From contig JACGCK010000118.1 in assembly GCA_014925825.1 (NCBI GenBank), forward strand, positions 1-64,000: a stretch of DNA of 64,000 nt, given 5' to 3'. The number at the start of each line of letters is the position of its first letter. The stretch's first letter is position 1. Under the pieces are notes generated by a model. It ran no database searches and was not told where the DNA came from. It was given only the letters and a program-made list of their open reading frames with translations. The DNA is from Pholiota molesta (taxonomy: Eukaryota; Basidiomycota; Agaricomycetes; Agaricales; Strophariaceae). Both the position numbers and the translations under genes were made by a program. Positions 19,126 to 33,825 of this stretch are shown piece by piece.

Positions 19126-22100
19126 ATGCCTCCTCCAGTCTGGGGTCATAATTTTTTCATGGAACATCCCAGCGCAAAAATTCTTCCCAAGGTCCGCGAT
19201 GCGTACACTTCCGACAAGATGGATAGGAAGAAAGGTTTCTGCATTCGGTGCTATCAGGCTTTTTTCCAAGCCGAACTCGCAAGCGATGACGCCGCTATGC
19301 GCGCACAGATGCGAGCATCTGTAAGAGATAAGGGGATGATTGACGCTGCTCGTGCGTATGCTTTCTGATGTATGAATCGCTTTTTTGACTGTCTCTTCTC
19401 AGTGTGGGGTGATGCAACAAAATACATCGTGTTGCGTCAAGAGAATATCCACCGACACCTGAGAACCTGCCAGTATCAGCCGCAGGCGATCAAAGACCAA
19501 GCCAATGCTGAACTCACTACTCGACAAGGGGTACGCGCCGGCAAACTCCGACATATCAGGTAGGGGGGGGGGAGGGGTCCAGCACCCTTATTTTTTTTTC
19601 TTATGAGTACTTGTGTAGACTACTTTTATGTTAATTTCTATGTTGTAAAACACTTCCCGGAAGCTTACACTTTATCTGATCTTCACTGATGGCCTCCCCA
19701 TCCCTTGGCAGGTGCATCACCCTGGTGTTTACCCAAGGGTACGACGGGTAGGAGTACGGATAGACCCTCGCCAAACCCGTACCCGCCTGGCGGGTTTCAC
19801 GGGTTTGGCAACACCCGGCACGACACGTCTCCACGCCGCACAGCGCTGCATATGCAGTGCTGATTGTACATGCAGACGGTGAGTGCGGGCGGGTCAGAGA
19901 GACGGCGCGAACCAACAGCCGCTAGCGGTGCTACACACCGCCGCAACGCTTGCAGACGTATATATGTGGCCGCACGCCTGCTGTCTTCCACCGCGGGGGC
20001 TCCGTCATCGCTGTCTTGCGAACCGTATTGTTCACGGCCGTAGGGTTGGAGGGCGCACATGCTGTTGGAAGTGGTGGGTCATGGGTGGCAAGAATGGCTG
20101 AGCTGGCATGGTGCCAACGCGTCGTCAACTTGGCGCGCACAGCATAGCGATGAGCTTGAACGTACCTTATACGCGCCCTCGCGGTCTCGAGCCCGCTGCC
20201 ACCTTGTACGTCCCTCTGTGAGACTGTGCCCATCCCATTCGCGAGTCGGCTAACGGATTCCGTCCCTAGATTTTGGAATCGCCATCGAGGTCGAGGAGAG
20301 TCGGCAAGGGCAAAGGCGAACCTGCGGCGGGGTCCGTCGTCGTCGATCTCGTTGATGGCTGCTATGGCGTTGTAAATGGTATCATGCGCGGTCGGGTCGA
20401 GGGGTTTGGAGGGCGCGAACGCCGTCGTGGTTGAGGGTGGTGGGTGGCGAGGAGATGCGGTGGGTTATGGGTGAGGTAGAGTGGACTCAGTGACACATGT
20501 GACGCGTTTGATGCCTCGGGTCACTCGGCACGCGATCATTCCAGCCATCAAATTCCCTTTTTTGGAAGGAAGGGGGGGGGAGGGGGTACCAAAACTTGCT
20601 TATTCTCGTAAATCGACATGATATATATCATTTTTTTCTGGCGTACCCCTTGCTACTCGAGGGCAGTTGAAGAGCCCTAGTCGCCCAAGAACCGCTGCTT
20701 CTGCGCACCAGTACTTTATGGCTCTTCCACCCGGCGAAACCTTTGTTCCTCCTCTCTCGTATGCATCTGTCCAAGCCAACTCCGCCCTGTTGTCTGCTTC
20801 AGCCGCATCGTCCTCTCGCCCCTCTCCACTTGTCTTTGCGGACAATGCACTAGTGGTCCCATTCCCAGCTCTCTCACCTAGTGGCTCGTTTATAAATGCT
20901 CCTCCATCGACTGATCCATCACCTAGTCCGGTATCGGCTGGACTTCTTTTGAATGGCATTAATTCTCCTCATATATCCTCTCCACTGGCGACTTCTGTTC
21001 CTGTACTTACCACCAACCCACTCAAGCGTCCGAGGGTGAGCAGCGTCCCCTGGAGCCGAAAGGCAAGCTTGACTCTGGTCAATGCAGCCTGGACAGGCAC
21101 TCAGCAGGCTCGACTCGGAAGAGCTCTTGCACGGATTACCGCATCGTGCGGGTTTCCTTATAGATGGGTTGAGAACCCAGAATGGACCGATTTTCTCACT
21201 GAATTTCTCCCTCTTGCACGACCCATAACCCGCAGACAACTGTCGAACACGTTAATACCGAGGGAAGTCAATGAATTCAGGAATGAGGCGAAGAAGGCCT
21301 GCGCCGGGCTGTTTGCGACGCTCCAGTGCGATGGCTGGAGTGGAATCAATTTCCACCATTTCCTTGCTTTTATGATCACAACACAGAATCGCGAGGTGAG
21401 TTTCCATATTACTACCTTGTTTTTTTCGTGACTGACATACACATACTATGAAGGTGCATACGGTCAAGGTGTTTGACACATCAGCAGAGCGCAAGACGGC
21501 AGAGGCCTTGCTTGGAGAGATACGACTCGTTATCAACCTTCTCCGTGAGGAGTGGGGGAGTTATCGTTGTCGCTCTGACCTCTGATGCTGCCGGCGAATC
21601 GAAGAAAGCACGACGCCTCCTTCTTGAGGGAGATCCATCGCTAGTTACACCGGACTGTATGGCACACCAGGTTCGCACTATGATATCATTATTTGCCGAA
21701 TAAGTAAATCTAATTTCTTCTTTTAGAATGCCCTTGTCGTTGGCGATTATATGCGTGTCAGCGGTACAGCGCTGCTCCCATATGCTGAGAAAGCCAACAC
21801 CCTCATCACCTTCTTGCGCAGTAAAACACAGATACTCGCGCTCATGCGCGGTATCCAAGAAGGCATTCGTGCTACAAATCCGTCAACTCGTATTCTATCG
21901 GTGATACGCCCAGTTGTTACCCGCTGGACTGCCTTCTACCTGGCCTACACCCGTCTTCTCGAACTTCGCTGGGTCCTCGATCTCCTCATCAGGAACAATA
22001 GTGACCGTCTGCTGGTTGGACCTACTGCGACACGGCGTAAGGGCGAGGAGATGATCTCAATCTTCCAGGACAATACATTCTGGATTGGGCTCACGCGGTA

Positions 22101-23376
22101 CATCCAGCATCTTATTAACCAGCATTTGTACTAAATCAAATATATATCTCATTTTGTCAGAATCACAAAGCACCTAGAACCTTTGGCATGATCATCTTGT
22201 GTCTTGCAAGCCGCCCATACACGATTAGATCAGGTTCCCATTGTTTTCGGCTCGCTCTTGTTAGAATATCAAATGATGAAAGCCGACTACGACCTTGGCC
22301 GCGACCGCGACAGCGAAAAGCTTCTGGACACTGTTATCGCCAGTATTGAACGCAGATGGAAGAATTGCGACCAAGATGTCTATATCGCGGCAATCATTCT
22401 CAACCCCGAGCTGAAGCTTCGTCCCTTCGCTCGAATACCGCTTGTGGCACCAGCGAACATCTGGGTACTTATCCAACGGCTGTGGAGAAGATTCTACAAG
22501 ACCGAAGCATCAAATCAACTGTTCATCGACCTTTCTGATTATCTTGGTAATCGCGGTATATATAAGACGCTGCCGACCTGGGTTCATAACATGTCACTTG
22601 CAGCAGCGAGTAATGTACGGCGCTTATTTCTTTGATCGAAGTCATTTATTCAATCTTTTACAGGGTGAATTTGCAGATCCGATATGTATGTACGATGGAG
22701 TCACATTCGATCCAGGGAACCAACCAGGTCTCATCAAACTCGCCACTCGCATTCTTTCTATCTGTTCCAATTCTGCGTCGTGCGAACGCCTTTTCAGCAT
22801 GTATGGCAACACCCTTACTAAACATCGAGCAAAGCTTCGTGCGCAGCAGATGACTGATCAGGCTGAGCTGAGGCTCTACCTCCGCGATGAACATATCAAG
22901 AAAGGCTTGGAGAAGAAACGAGAGCCACGCACTACCACATCTCATACGCAGACACAGCCAGCTGCCACTCCAGCAGCAATGCCGCCAATTGCTCCAGCTC
23001 CAGCTTCTGCATCGGAAACCCAGGATGCTGAAGACTCGGACCCTCTGTTAGCAGAGGTTGCTGAGGCATCCCGTCAATCAGCATCACACCGATTCAACTC
23101 CATCTTCGAAGAGATGACCCAGGCGTCTGCAGATGCGGAGCTCGAAGATCAGTCAATCGATAATTCTGCGCTCAATGTGCCGGCTCAAATCCCCTCCTCG
23201 ACCTCTTCAACTTCGCAAATGAATACTGGGTTAGCCGCGACATTTCGATTGCAAAGCGCAGTCTAGATGACGAGTTACAACTCTACGAGCTATTGGACCT
23301 TGATGCGGAGGGAGATCCTGATACTTACAATGAAGGTAACGACTTGACGCACCCAGCTATGAACCATATGATATAA
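19126..23376 (+). pseudogene. hAT-family transposase gene, degenerate
   Basis: The start MPPPVWGHNFF leads into a BED-type zinc finger split by an intron (19,350-19,400): CIRC, then HRHLRTC. After a long interruption (19,563 to about 20,660) comes the transposase body: LFATLQCDGWSG, VVALTSDAAGESKKARR, PDCMAHQ, VVTRWTAFYLAYTRLLEL, and the hAT C-terminal dimerisation signature SICSNSASCERLFS. Introns are visible near 21,391-21,453, 21,670-21,726, 22,125-22,160 and 22,615-22,664. Three lesions are seen. One base is gained in the G run at 21,553-21,558. There is an in-frame TGA at about 22,190. A frame change before about 23,190 moves the true C-terminus (YWVSRDISIAKRSLDDEL) to another frame. It is not expected to give a working enzyme. 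Confidence 0.8.
19578..20570. mobile_element. GC-rich insertion inside the hAT-like gene, type uncertain
   Basis: G-rich tracts ending in GGGGAGGGG flank this stretch at about 19,563-19,577 and 20,570-20,585. Inside are CCCGTACCCGCC/GGGTTTCACGGGTTTGG words and a GCAGTGCTGATTGTACATGCAGACGG segment. That segment resembles GCAGCACTCGTTGTGTATGCAGACGG in the hAT element at 24,302-25,441. It may be a diverged relative of that element, but clear terminal repeats were not found. Confidence 0.4.
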
Positions 23377-23558
23377 CTTAGGCTTTGTATTACTGACTTT
23401 TAAACAAATTTCATTGTGAATTGTACTCTACTTCGCTCCTGTGCTTATTTGTTTCAGTCGAGCGGCACTCGCGCGTGCTCGCGCGGAATGCGCATCACTG
23501 CCATCAGCGCTCTGCCCACGGTTGTCGCCAGCGATTTCCATAAGCGGCATTCCCATAT

Positions 23559-23620
23559 CCACGCGTGGGAGTGGATATCCACGAAACCGTGGATATCCAC
23601 ACATCCACGTGGATATCCAC
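23559..23620. repeat. Cluster of perfect palindromes GTGGATATCCAC
   Basis: Three 12-bp palindromes at 23,571-23,582, 23,589-23,600 and 23,609-23,620, with CCACGTGG and CCACGCGTGG between. They lie about 200 bp past the hAT-like gene, a usual place for subterminal transposase-binding repeats. Confidence 0.75.
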
Positions 23621-24293
23621 TGGCAGTGCCAACACTGCCATGAATGGTGCGCTTATGATGCAAACCTGGTCTTCAGGTGTCGGTCGGTGAATGGCGCAGA
23701 ACTTACTTTCCGATGTGTAAATAGCTCAAATTCGGCTGTAAGTACCTAGTACGAAAGTCCGCCCAAGATTTGGCCAAAATCGAAAATTTAACCCGGCTAT
23801 CGATTTTGGAACGCAAGGCAAATCTTCTAGGGGACTTTCGGGGGTCCCCTGCGTCTCTCCGCTTGAGACGGGCGTTTACGACAATTGCACGTTGGTGTGC
23901 GCTTAGCCGATTCGTGCCAGCGCTTGGTAGAATTAAAATCCCCCCATGAGGAACGTTGCAGCAAAGCTACGGTATTTTTCATCTCTGAGTCTCGCAACGA
24001 GGATTGAGGCACAGAAATATCGATGCAAGCAGGTATTTTCAACAGAGCGGAAGGAACGACCAACAAGCAAGAGCATAATTCTCAAGAGCAACTCTGTCGT
24101 TTGCTAGATCTTCGAATGAGTGCGAGGGGTAACAGCGCATATCGCGTGTTTCCAGGTAAAGTTCAGTGAGAAGCGATTAAAGTTGAATTACATACAGAAA
24201 GAGGGCTGCGTTGTTTTTCGATTGCTTATGCCGAATCGATTATCATTTGATTTATAAGGTCTGTTTTAGGAGACTACTTATGCCGTTGGCATG
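23621..24293. other. No gene seen
   Basis: No protein frame or RNA is recognised. GGGGACTTTCGGGGGTCCCC near 23,831-23,850 is an imperfect palindrome. Confidence 0.4.
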
Positions 24294-24301
24294 ATATTTA
24301 C

Positions 24302-25441
24302 TAGTGATCGGCACGGGTAACCCGCGGGTACCTTCAGCCAGACCCGCACCCTCACCCGCCAAACCCGCCACCCGCAGTACGGGTACGAGGGTTTCACGGG
24401 TTTGGGTTGCGGGTTTCACGGGTTTCGAGGGTCTCGAAACCCGCGCGGGTCAGTGCCAGGGGTAAGCTCCCTCAAGCGTCTGAATACCGCAGAGGCTGCC
24501 ATTGCAGCACTCGTTGTGTATGCAGACGGCTGAGGAGCCGCCCTGGTATCGTCCGCCGCCGCCATCTGCATTGTCCGCCGCCGCCACCGTCGTCGTCGAG
24601 TCGTTGGCGGTGTCCACCATGCTGTCCGCTGGCGTTGTGCTGTCCGCTGTGGTCGTATGTCAGAGCGGGGGCGCAGGGGCAGAACGAGGGGATGGAATGG
24701 GGATGGGTGATCGCTGTCAGCGGCCGTGGAACGGCGGCCCTCGGGAGCATTGGGGAGCGCAGGGACCTCGAGAGGGACCGTGAGGAGCGGCGGGACCGAG
24801 AGCGCAGCGAGGGTGCGACGCGCAGCCGCCGCGGGAGTGTGCCACCCGCGCCGCCGCCCAGCGAGACGGGCGACGACGAGTTCTACGAGTACCCCGCCCC
24901 CGCGATGTGCCCGCGCAGCTGCTGAAGCTGCACACTGCGCCCGTGAACCGTCATCGCGTTCGCGTGTCGGCCGCCGTCGCGTGTGTGTGTCGTCCGCCGT
25001 CGCGTGCGCGTGTCATCCGCCATCGTCGCAGTACGGACCTGTAAGTGGGGAGGGGTCAGTGGAGGATGAAGTGCGGTGGCTGCGTCGCTGCGACGCACCT
25101 GGCGGATCTCCCGCTCCTCGGGTCTTCCCTTCGCTGTCCAGCACCCCTGTCCTGCTCGCATCGCGAATTTGGGCCCACATCCCTCATTGGAGGGGAGGGG
25201 CATGCGGCCGTGAAGGGAAGAATGGTGGTTAACAATTGAATCCACGAAGATGGTTCGTTGATTTCGATTCAAGCTCCGCTTGAATCGAACGGCATTGGGC
25301 GGCCGCGCACCCGCAGGCACCCGCCCGACCCGCGGCTACGGGTACGGGTTGAGGCCGGGTGAGGAAAGCCATACCCCAACCCGTACCCGCCAAACCCCTG
25401 GCACAAACCCGCACGGGTTTGGAAACCCGTGCCGACCACTA
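24302..25441. mobile_element. Non-autonomous hAT element with 8-bp target duplication
   Basis: The ends TAGTGATCGGCACGGGT and (reverse complement of right end) TAGTGGTCGGCACGGGT are inverted repeats with one mismatch. ATATTTAC flanks both sides (24,294-24,301 and 25,442-25,449), an exact 8-bp duplication as made by hAT transposases. Subterminal regions are rich in ACCCGTACCCGCC and GGGTTTCACGGG words. The 1.14-kb interior is GC-rich, has no transposase, and carries copy 4 of the dispersed block. Confidence 0.85.
25098..25160 (-). repeat. Dispersed block, copy 4 of 4
   Basis: Minus strand reads GGGAAGACCC, GGGAGATCCGCC and GGTGCGTCG in order, inside the non-autonomous hAT element. TTCAAGCTCCGCTTGAA lies at about 25,269-25,285. 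Confidence 0.6.
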
Positions 25442-25496
25442 ATATTTACCCAATGGAGAAACTTTGGGGAACGCTCGAATTGAGTATTCAAAATAT

Positions 25497-26006
25497 CACT
25501 GCTGAAGGTGATTGCTGTTCCCAAATGGAACAGTGTATTGGAACAGGTATCATGGCTGTTCCCGAAAAAAAATAGATAAACTGTTTCAAAATAGAAAATT
25601 GAATAAACGTAAAGACTGTTTCAAACCTGTTCCATTCCAGAAAACAATAAATTTATTATGGCATATTTCTTTTGGAAACAGTTTATCTGTTTCTGGAAGA
25701 AACATTTTAAATTTTGTTTGCCATTCCATGGCTGTTTCATTGGCTGTTCCACAGAAACAGGCTAATATCTAAGGAACAGGCAAATAAAAATTCAAAATTT
25801 TCCAGGAAAGAAACAGATAAGCTGTTTCCAAAAGAAATATGCCATGATAAATTTATTGTTTTCTTGAAAGGAACAGGTCTGAAACAGTCTTTACATTTAT
25901 TCAATTTTCTATTTTGAAACAGTTTATCTATTTTTTTCCAAGAACAGCCATGATACCTGTTCCAATACACTGTTCCATTTGGGAACAGCAATCACCTCCA
26001 GCAGTG
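25497..26006. mobile_element. 510-bp palindromic foldback MITE
   Basis: CACTGCTGAAGGTGATTGCT at 25,497 is mirrored by the sequence ending at 26,006 with one early mismatch. The arms of about 250 bp meet with almost no loop near 25,755. Both strands encode nearly the same open frame (MLFPNGTVYWNRYHGC), purely because of the symmetry. A TAT on each side may be a short target duplication. Confidence 0.85.
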
Positions 26007-26393
26007 TATTCAACCCGCATATCATTGCATGTATACCACAGTACAACAAAAGTGCAATCTATCTTTAAAGTTTACAATAACAACATCATTAAAAACAACG
26101 GAACAACCTGGGAACAGAAAAGTACACTAAAAGGAGAAGGGAAGATGATTGCGACGATGCCTCTAAAAATCGGTGGATGCCTAATTAATGATCGTCTGCT
26201 GCTTGAGAGAAAAAGTACAATGCGTGCACATAAATAAAAAGGGTGCGGTGAACGGGGTAAGGTATTGTTGATTATAACCATGCATGGAGGTCTGTTGCAC
26301 TCATTTCATTGGGACGTGGCCGGTGGTCATCGGACATTGGTTTGGAAGTTTGGACATTGAGGTTTTTCTGTGCGAATGGGGGGCCAATCTGGC
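26007..26393. other. No gene seen; downstream flank of the GDP-mannose dehydratase gene
   Basis: AT-rich; probably holds the 3' UTR and polyadenylation signals of the minus-strand gene that ends at 26,394. Confidence 0.4.
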
Positions 26394-27937
<1,544 letters not shown>

Positions 27938-28768
27938 GGTGGTTGGAGATCAAAGAGGTGCAGCACAGGCGCCGGTGCAGCGTTGGATCTTTATAGGACA
28001 GTTGGGTAATAAATACGAGGAGCTGTTCGAACCCTCGCGAGTGATTTATCATTTATCATTTATCTCCATTTGGCGCGGCTCTTATATACACACAATCTAT
28101 CTGCGTTACATCACCCACCGGTTGCCCACCACTGACAAGGACGGCATGCATGGTGTACAGAGACGCGACGACGAATGAATGCTACATACTGCTACATGCC
28201 ACACCCGTCCGATGAGGTCCCCAGCCAAATCGCGTCATCTTCTAGGCCGATGGTGCCCTATTTCGTCGCGTCTGCGTCTTCATCATTTCCAATACTGACA
28301 TCATAGGCACGCGAATTTAGAAGGACAAAATCGCGCAGCGAAGAGAACAGAGGGACAGCGTTAAAGCCCGTCCGAGGCCGACACACGGTTACTAATGCAT
28401 GCAGTGTGATCCTGGGATATATCGTATTATTATCTGCGACGGGGCCGTTAAGGGGTACCGAATTCAAGGCCGCACGTCCTTGCTTGCAGCCTTCAAATTC
28501 ATCATGGCACTGAGAAAGAGTGGCATATATTCTTGTCATTGGAGGTATACGGAATATATCAATTTTCGCAGGTAAGTCGTCGTCCGCTGGCGGTAATATG
28601 TTGCTATCGAGTTCCGATACGTACCCATGCAATTCCGTTGCTGTAATTATAAAATCGCGACAGAGAGTCGGACGATTGGTGGGCTTCAGCATCATTCTGT
28701 CAGCTCAGAAGGAAAATGAAGATCATGAAATCATTACTAAGGCTCAATCTCCGTATATAATTATCTTA
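27938..28768. other. Intergenic region between gmd and GDP-fucose synthase genes
   Basis: Should hold the gmd promoter and the synthase 3' UTR. A 145-codon minus-strand frame (28,258-28,695, starting MMLKPTNRPTLC) is open but resembles nothing I know and has no visible introns. I do not call it as a gene. Confidence 0.4.
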
Positions 28769-30500
<1,732 letters not shown>

Positions 30501-31890
30501 ATGGACCGCAGAGCGATCGCAGACCAGGTGTACGGTATCGCGGCGTTGCCCGGCGACGCCGATCCCCTGGGCCCGCTCGTCAAAGAGGCGCTCGAGGTCA
30601 TCGACTACTGCTTGGACACCCATGGGTGCGTTCTCCTACACACTTCACAGATCCTGAAAGGAACATGACGCGATCCCCATACCTTTCCCTCCTGCAGACC
30701 CGGTAACGTCTCCCTCAGCTTCAACGGCGGCAAGGACTGTGCGTGTCCCTGTTTAAGATCGGAAAATCCCCCCACTCACCCTCCTCTCGCACAGGCACCG
30801 TCCTCCTCCACCTCTACGCCGGCGCGCTCGCGCGCCGCCACCCGCCCGCCGAGCCGGTGCCGCCCATCCACGCCCTCTACATTCCCGTCCCGTCGCCCTT
30901 CCCCACGCTCGAGGCCTTCATCGCCGACGCCGCGCGCCTCTACGCCCTCGACCTCTTCTCCTGCCCGCCCGACGTGCCGCAGGTCGAGAGCGTCGTCACC
31001 CCCGCGCCCCAGATGGGCGACTCCGGTAAGGACTACGTCGCCGCACCGAAGGCGGTTGGGCAGGCGAAGGGCGGCGAGGGCATGCTGCGCGCGCTGCAGA
31101 CGTACAAGGCGCGCTTCCCGCACATCCGCGCGATCCTGATAGGCACGCGCCGGACGGACCCGCATGGAGGTGAGTGCTTCGTTTGGGGCTTGGTGATGCA
31201 GATCTCTGCTTTCTGACTCGCGCGCATCCACTCCTACGATCTGAAAGCGAAACTGTCCCACCGCAACATGACCGATCCAGGATGGCCGTGCTTTGAGCGC
31301 GTCAACCCGATCATCAACTGGTCCTACACCGACGTGTGGGCGTTCCTGCGCCGCCTGGGCGTGCCGTACTGCTGTTTGTACGACGAGGGGTGAGTTATTC
31401 CTTCTTATCTTCTTTGTTACCGCCCAGGGAATGAACCTGATGTATGGATGATAGGTACACCTCCCTAGGCTCGACGTTCAACACCTTCCCGAACCCTGCG
31501 CTCCTCGTCGCGCCATCCCCATCCCCATCCCCATCCACACCATTCGAGCCTTCTTCCGACGGTCCACCCGCGATGGACACCACCGCACCGCCACCTGAAG
31601 ATAACCGCGTCCCCCTCGTACAACCCACACCGCAAAGTGCGGTAGCGGACACCGTGCGCCTGAACGGCATACCCATTAGCACTAGCACCTGCATCAGCGG
31701 CGAGAGCCTGATCACCCAACCGCAGCCCACGCCGCTGAAAGGTACTCCGAAACTACCGCAGCAGATGAGCGGCGCCGAGTCCCAGCGAACGCCAACGCCC
31801 GCGCGGTATCGGCCGGCGTACGAGCTGCAGGACGGGAACCTGGAGCGGAGCGGGCGCGGCTCGGCGCAGCCTCAGCTCAAACAGCATTAG
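30501..31890 (+). CDS. FAD1: FAD synthetase (FMN adenylyltransferase)
   Basis: Transfers AMP from ATP to FMN to form FAD. Exons are 30501-30625, 30698-30738, 30795-31169, 31248-31389 and 31455-31890. The PAPS-reductase-type fold is marked by [15 protein letters not shown] (PP-loop), [60 protein letters not shown] and [16 protein letters not shown] near the C-terminus. A proline- and serine-rich insertion of about 90 residues separates NTFPNPALL from [12 protein letters not shown]; this segment is normally short in the family and is probably disordered. An upstream TTG is in frame, but the first ATG at 30,501 is the natural start. Confidence 0.92.
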
Positions 31891-32139
31891 TAGTTGTCGT
31901 CGTCGTGGGGGGGAATGTCATATCTAAGCCAGTGGGCTGTACATCATCTTGTTAGATTTCTTGGACGGTTCTTCTTTTTCTCTTTTTTGCTAAATGTGAT
32001 TTTGCTGACGATGTGGGGGTTTGACATGTATATTTACTATACTTTTTATGTACTAAAAGATATTATAGAGGATTGAGGCCGTGGATATCTAAATGTTCTT
32101 GGTCGACCTGTCAGTCCGGTTCCAGTGCATCTCTGCACA
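31891..32139. other. 3' flank of FAD synthetase; no gene
   Basis: AT-rich sequence with T runs; no coding signal. Confidence 0.4.
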
Positions 32140-32470
32140 ATCTCATGAATCGAGGACGTGGAGTCCTCTATAAATACTGTGTTTTGTATAACAAGAATTA
32201 TACTGTACAGACAATTAAATATAACTGGTTAACCATCTATGTATTCTCTATCAGCCCTAATGCATCCCAGTCTAAGCCCAACCCACCGTACCCACATAAA
32301 TCATTCCACACCAAAAAAAAAAATGAAACAATTAGGTATCCAAGGGGATAATGAACCACAGCAGATACAGCAATATGGGCACCCAAAAAAAATTATGTGC
32401 ACAGTGCCAAGACAGTTACTTGGGCTTCTTGTTAGCCTCAATGTCCTCCTACTGTGTTTCACTCTATTCT
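32140..32470 (-). pseudogene. Decayed duplicate of the GDP-fucose transporter 3' end
   Basis: Aligns with 33,560-33,860, the 3' UTR and last codons of the transporter gene. Landmarks are TCTATCAGCCCTAA, GCCCAACCCACCGTACCCA, ATTCCACACCAAAAAA, GGGCACCCAAAAAAAA and GTTACTTGGGCTTCT. Of about a dozen CpG sites in the parent, nearly all are TpG or CpA here (for example CTCGTTGGCCTCGATG to CTTGTTAGCCTCAATG); one CpG (CCGTACC) is kept. The copy stops about 15-18 codons into the gene and cannot be functional. Confidence 0.85.
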
Positions 32471-32537
32471 TACAAAAATTTCACTCTTTTTTTATTCCTA
32501 TTTCAAAGTTGTATTGATTTCTTTCAAGTTCTATATT

Positions 32538-32988
32538 CTCTCCAGTTTTCATTGGTCCACCTTTCTCTTTCTCTCTAGCATACTTCTTGTGATTTATGAC
32601 TCCAATACTCCTAGCGTAGTATAAATAGTCCTTACAACTTATAGGAGAACCCCAGTCAATCAAACCATGTTAAAATTCGACGACAATGCCAGCTTCATCG
32701 CCATAGTATACACGAATAACGAAACCGAACGCGCGATTGTCGGCAAAATGGCTTTCAATCTACGAACTGAAGACATTCCATGCATTCGGTTTCATTATTT
32801 GTGTATAGTATGGCGATGAAGCTGCTGTCATCGTCGAATTTTAACACGGTTAGCAAACGGTTAGACTGACTGGTATTCCACTGTAAGTTGTTAGGACTAT
32901 CTATACTAAGCCAGGAGTATTGAAGTTATGAATCACAAGAAGTATACTAAAGAGAAAGAAAAAAGGTGAACCAATAAAGACTGGAGAC
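32538..32988. mobile_element. 450-bp hairpin (foldback MITE-like) element
   Basis: The left arm at 32,538-32,732 and right arm at 32,782-32,988 are imperfect inverted copies around a loop of about 50 bp. The inner part is GTTAAAATTCGACGA..CAGCTTCATCGCCAT..GAAACCGAA. The outer part is TCTCCAGTTTTCATTGGTCC against TCTCCAGTCTTTATTGGTTC. No target duplication is clear. Confidence 0.85.
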
Positions 32989-33825
32989 TCAGTGGAGAGT
33001 TTAGAGAATGCAAGCGTAGGGAAAGAGATGCGTTGGAGATGCGCCGCGTCTAAGGGTCACATGCTGAGGGTAAGGGTGAAGTCCTTACAATACGTCATAC
33101 TAACGCAGAATGGAAGTGAAGCTGTGAGCGCTGTGAGCATCCACGGCCCTCAACATATAGAAAGATATCTGCACCAGCGGGACCACGCTGAGCCCCCGCT
33201 GTATGCCTGCAAGAATAAGGATGGGAAACGATGCCAAACGCGCCTCGTGCCATAGCTTGTATGGATGTAGGAAGTATGCTCTCTGCGGAACGATGAGTAT
33301 ATGAGGGAAGGAGGAATGAGGGAAGGAGGAATGGAACGATGTCGCACCTACCTCGTATTACCTCGTTTAAGTACGTGTTTTACGCCTGCTCCATGGAAAC
33401 GACGTCGATGCACCCTGGACATGACGACCATCCACTGGCAGTGATGTCATGCGAATTGCTGTGCGCTGGATCAGTGGCGTTGCTACGAATGGATGGGCCG
33501 AGGATGGGCCTTCTGTTACATATTTCTGTCAGATGCATATCACTTCTTCGATACTTCGAACGAAGGCTCGGGTGTAGAGTCCTCTATCAATGAATAAGTA
33601 CTGCGTCTTGTATAACAAGAAATTATACACTACACACAATTAAATATAATCATCTATTCTCTATCAGCCCTAACGCATCCCAGTTTACGCCCAACCCACC
33701 GTACCCATGAATTATTCCACACCAAAAAAACAAACGAAACAATCAGGTATCGGGAATCACGAACGAACTACGGCGGATCCAGCAATTATGGGCACCCAAA
33801 AAAAAAAATGTGCGCAGTGAGACGG
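32989..33825. other. Intergenic; 3' flank of the transporter gene
   Basis: Contains a short tandem GAGGGAAGGAGGAAT at 33,303-33,330 and, from 33,560, the parent of the decayed duplicate. No gene seen. Confidence 0.4.

Noticed and set aside
25512..25991. Two matching frames of about 85 codons on opposite strands
   Set aside because: They arise from the palindrome and do not extend beyond it.
28258..28695. 145-codon minus-strand frame between gmd and GDP-fucose synthase genes
   Set aside because: Unlike anything recognised, intronless in an intron-rich neighbourhood, and not supported by composition alone.
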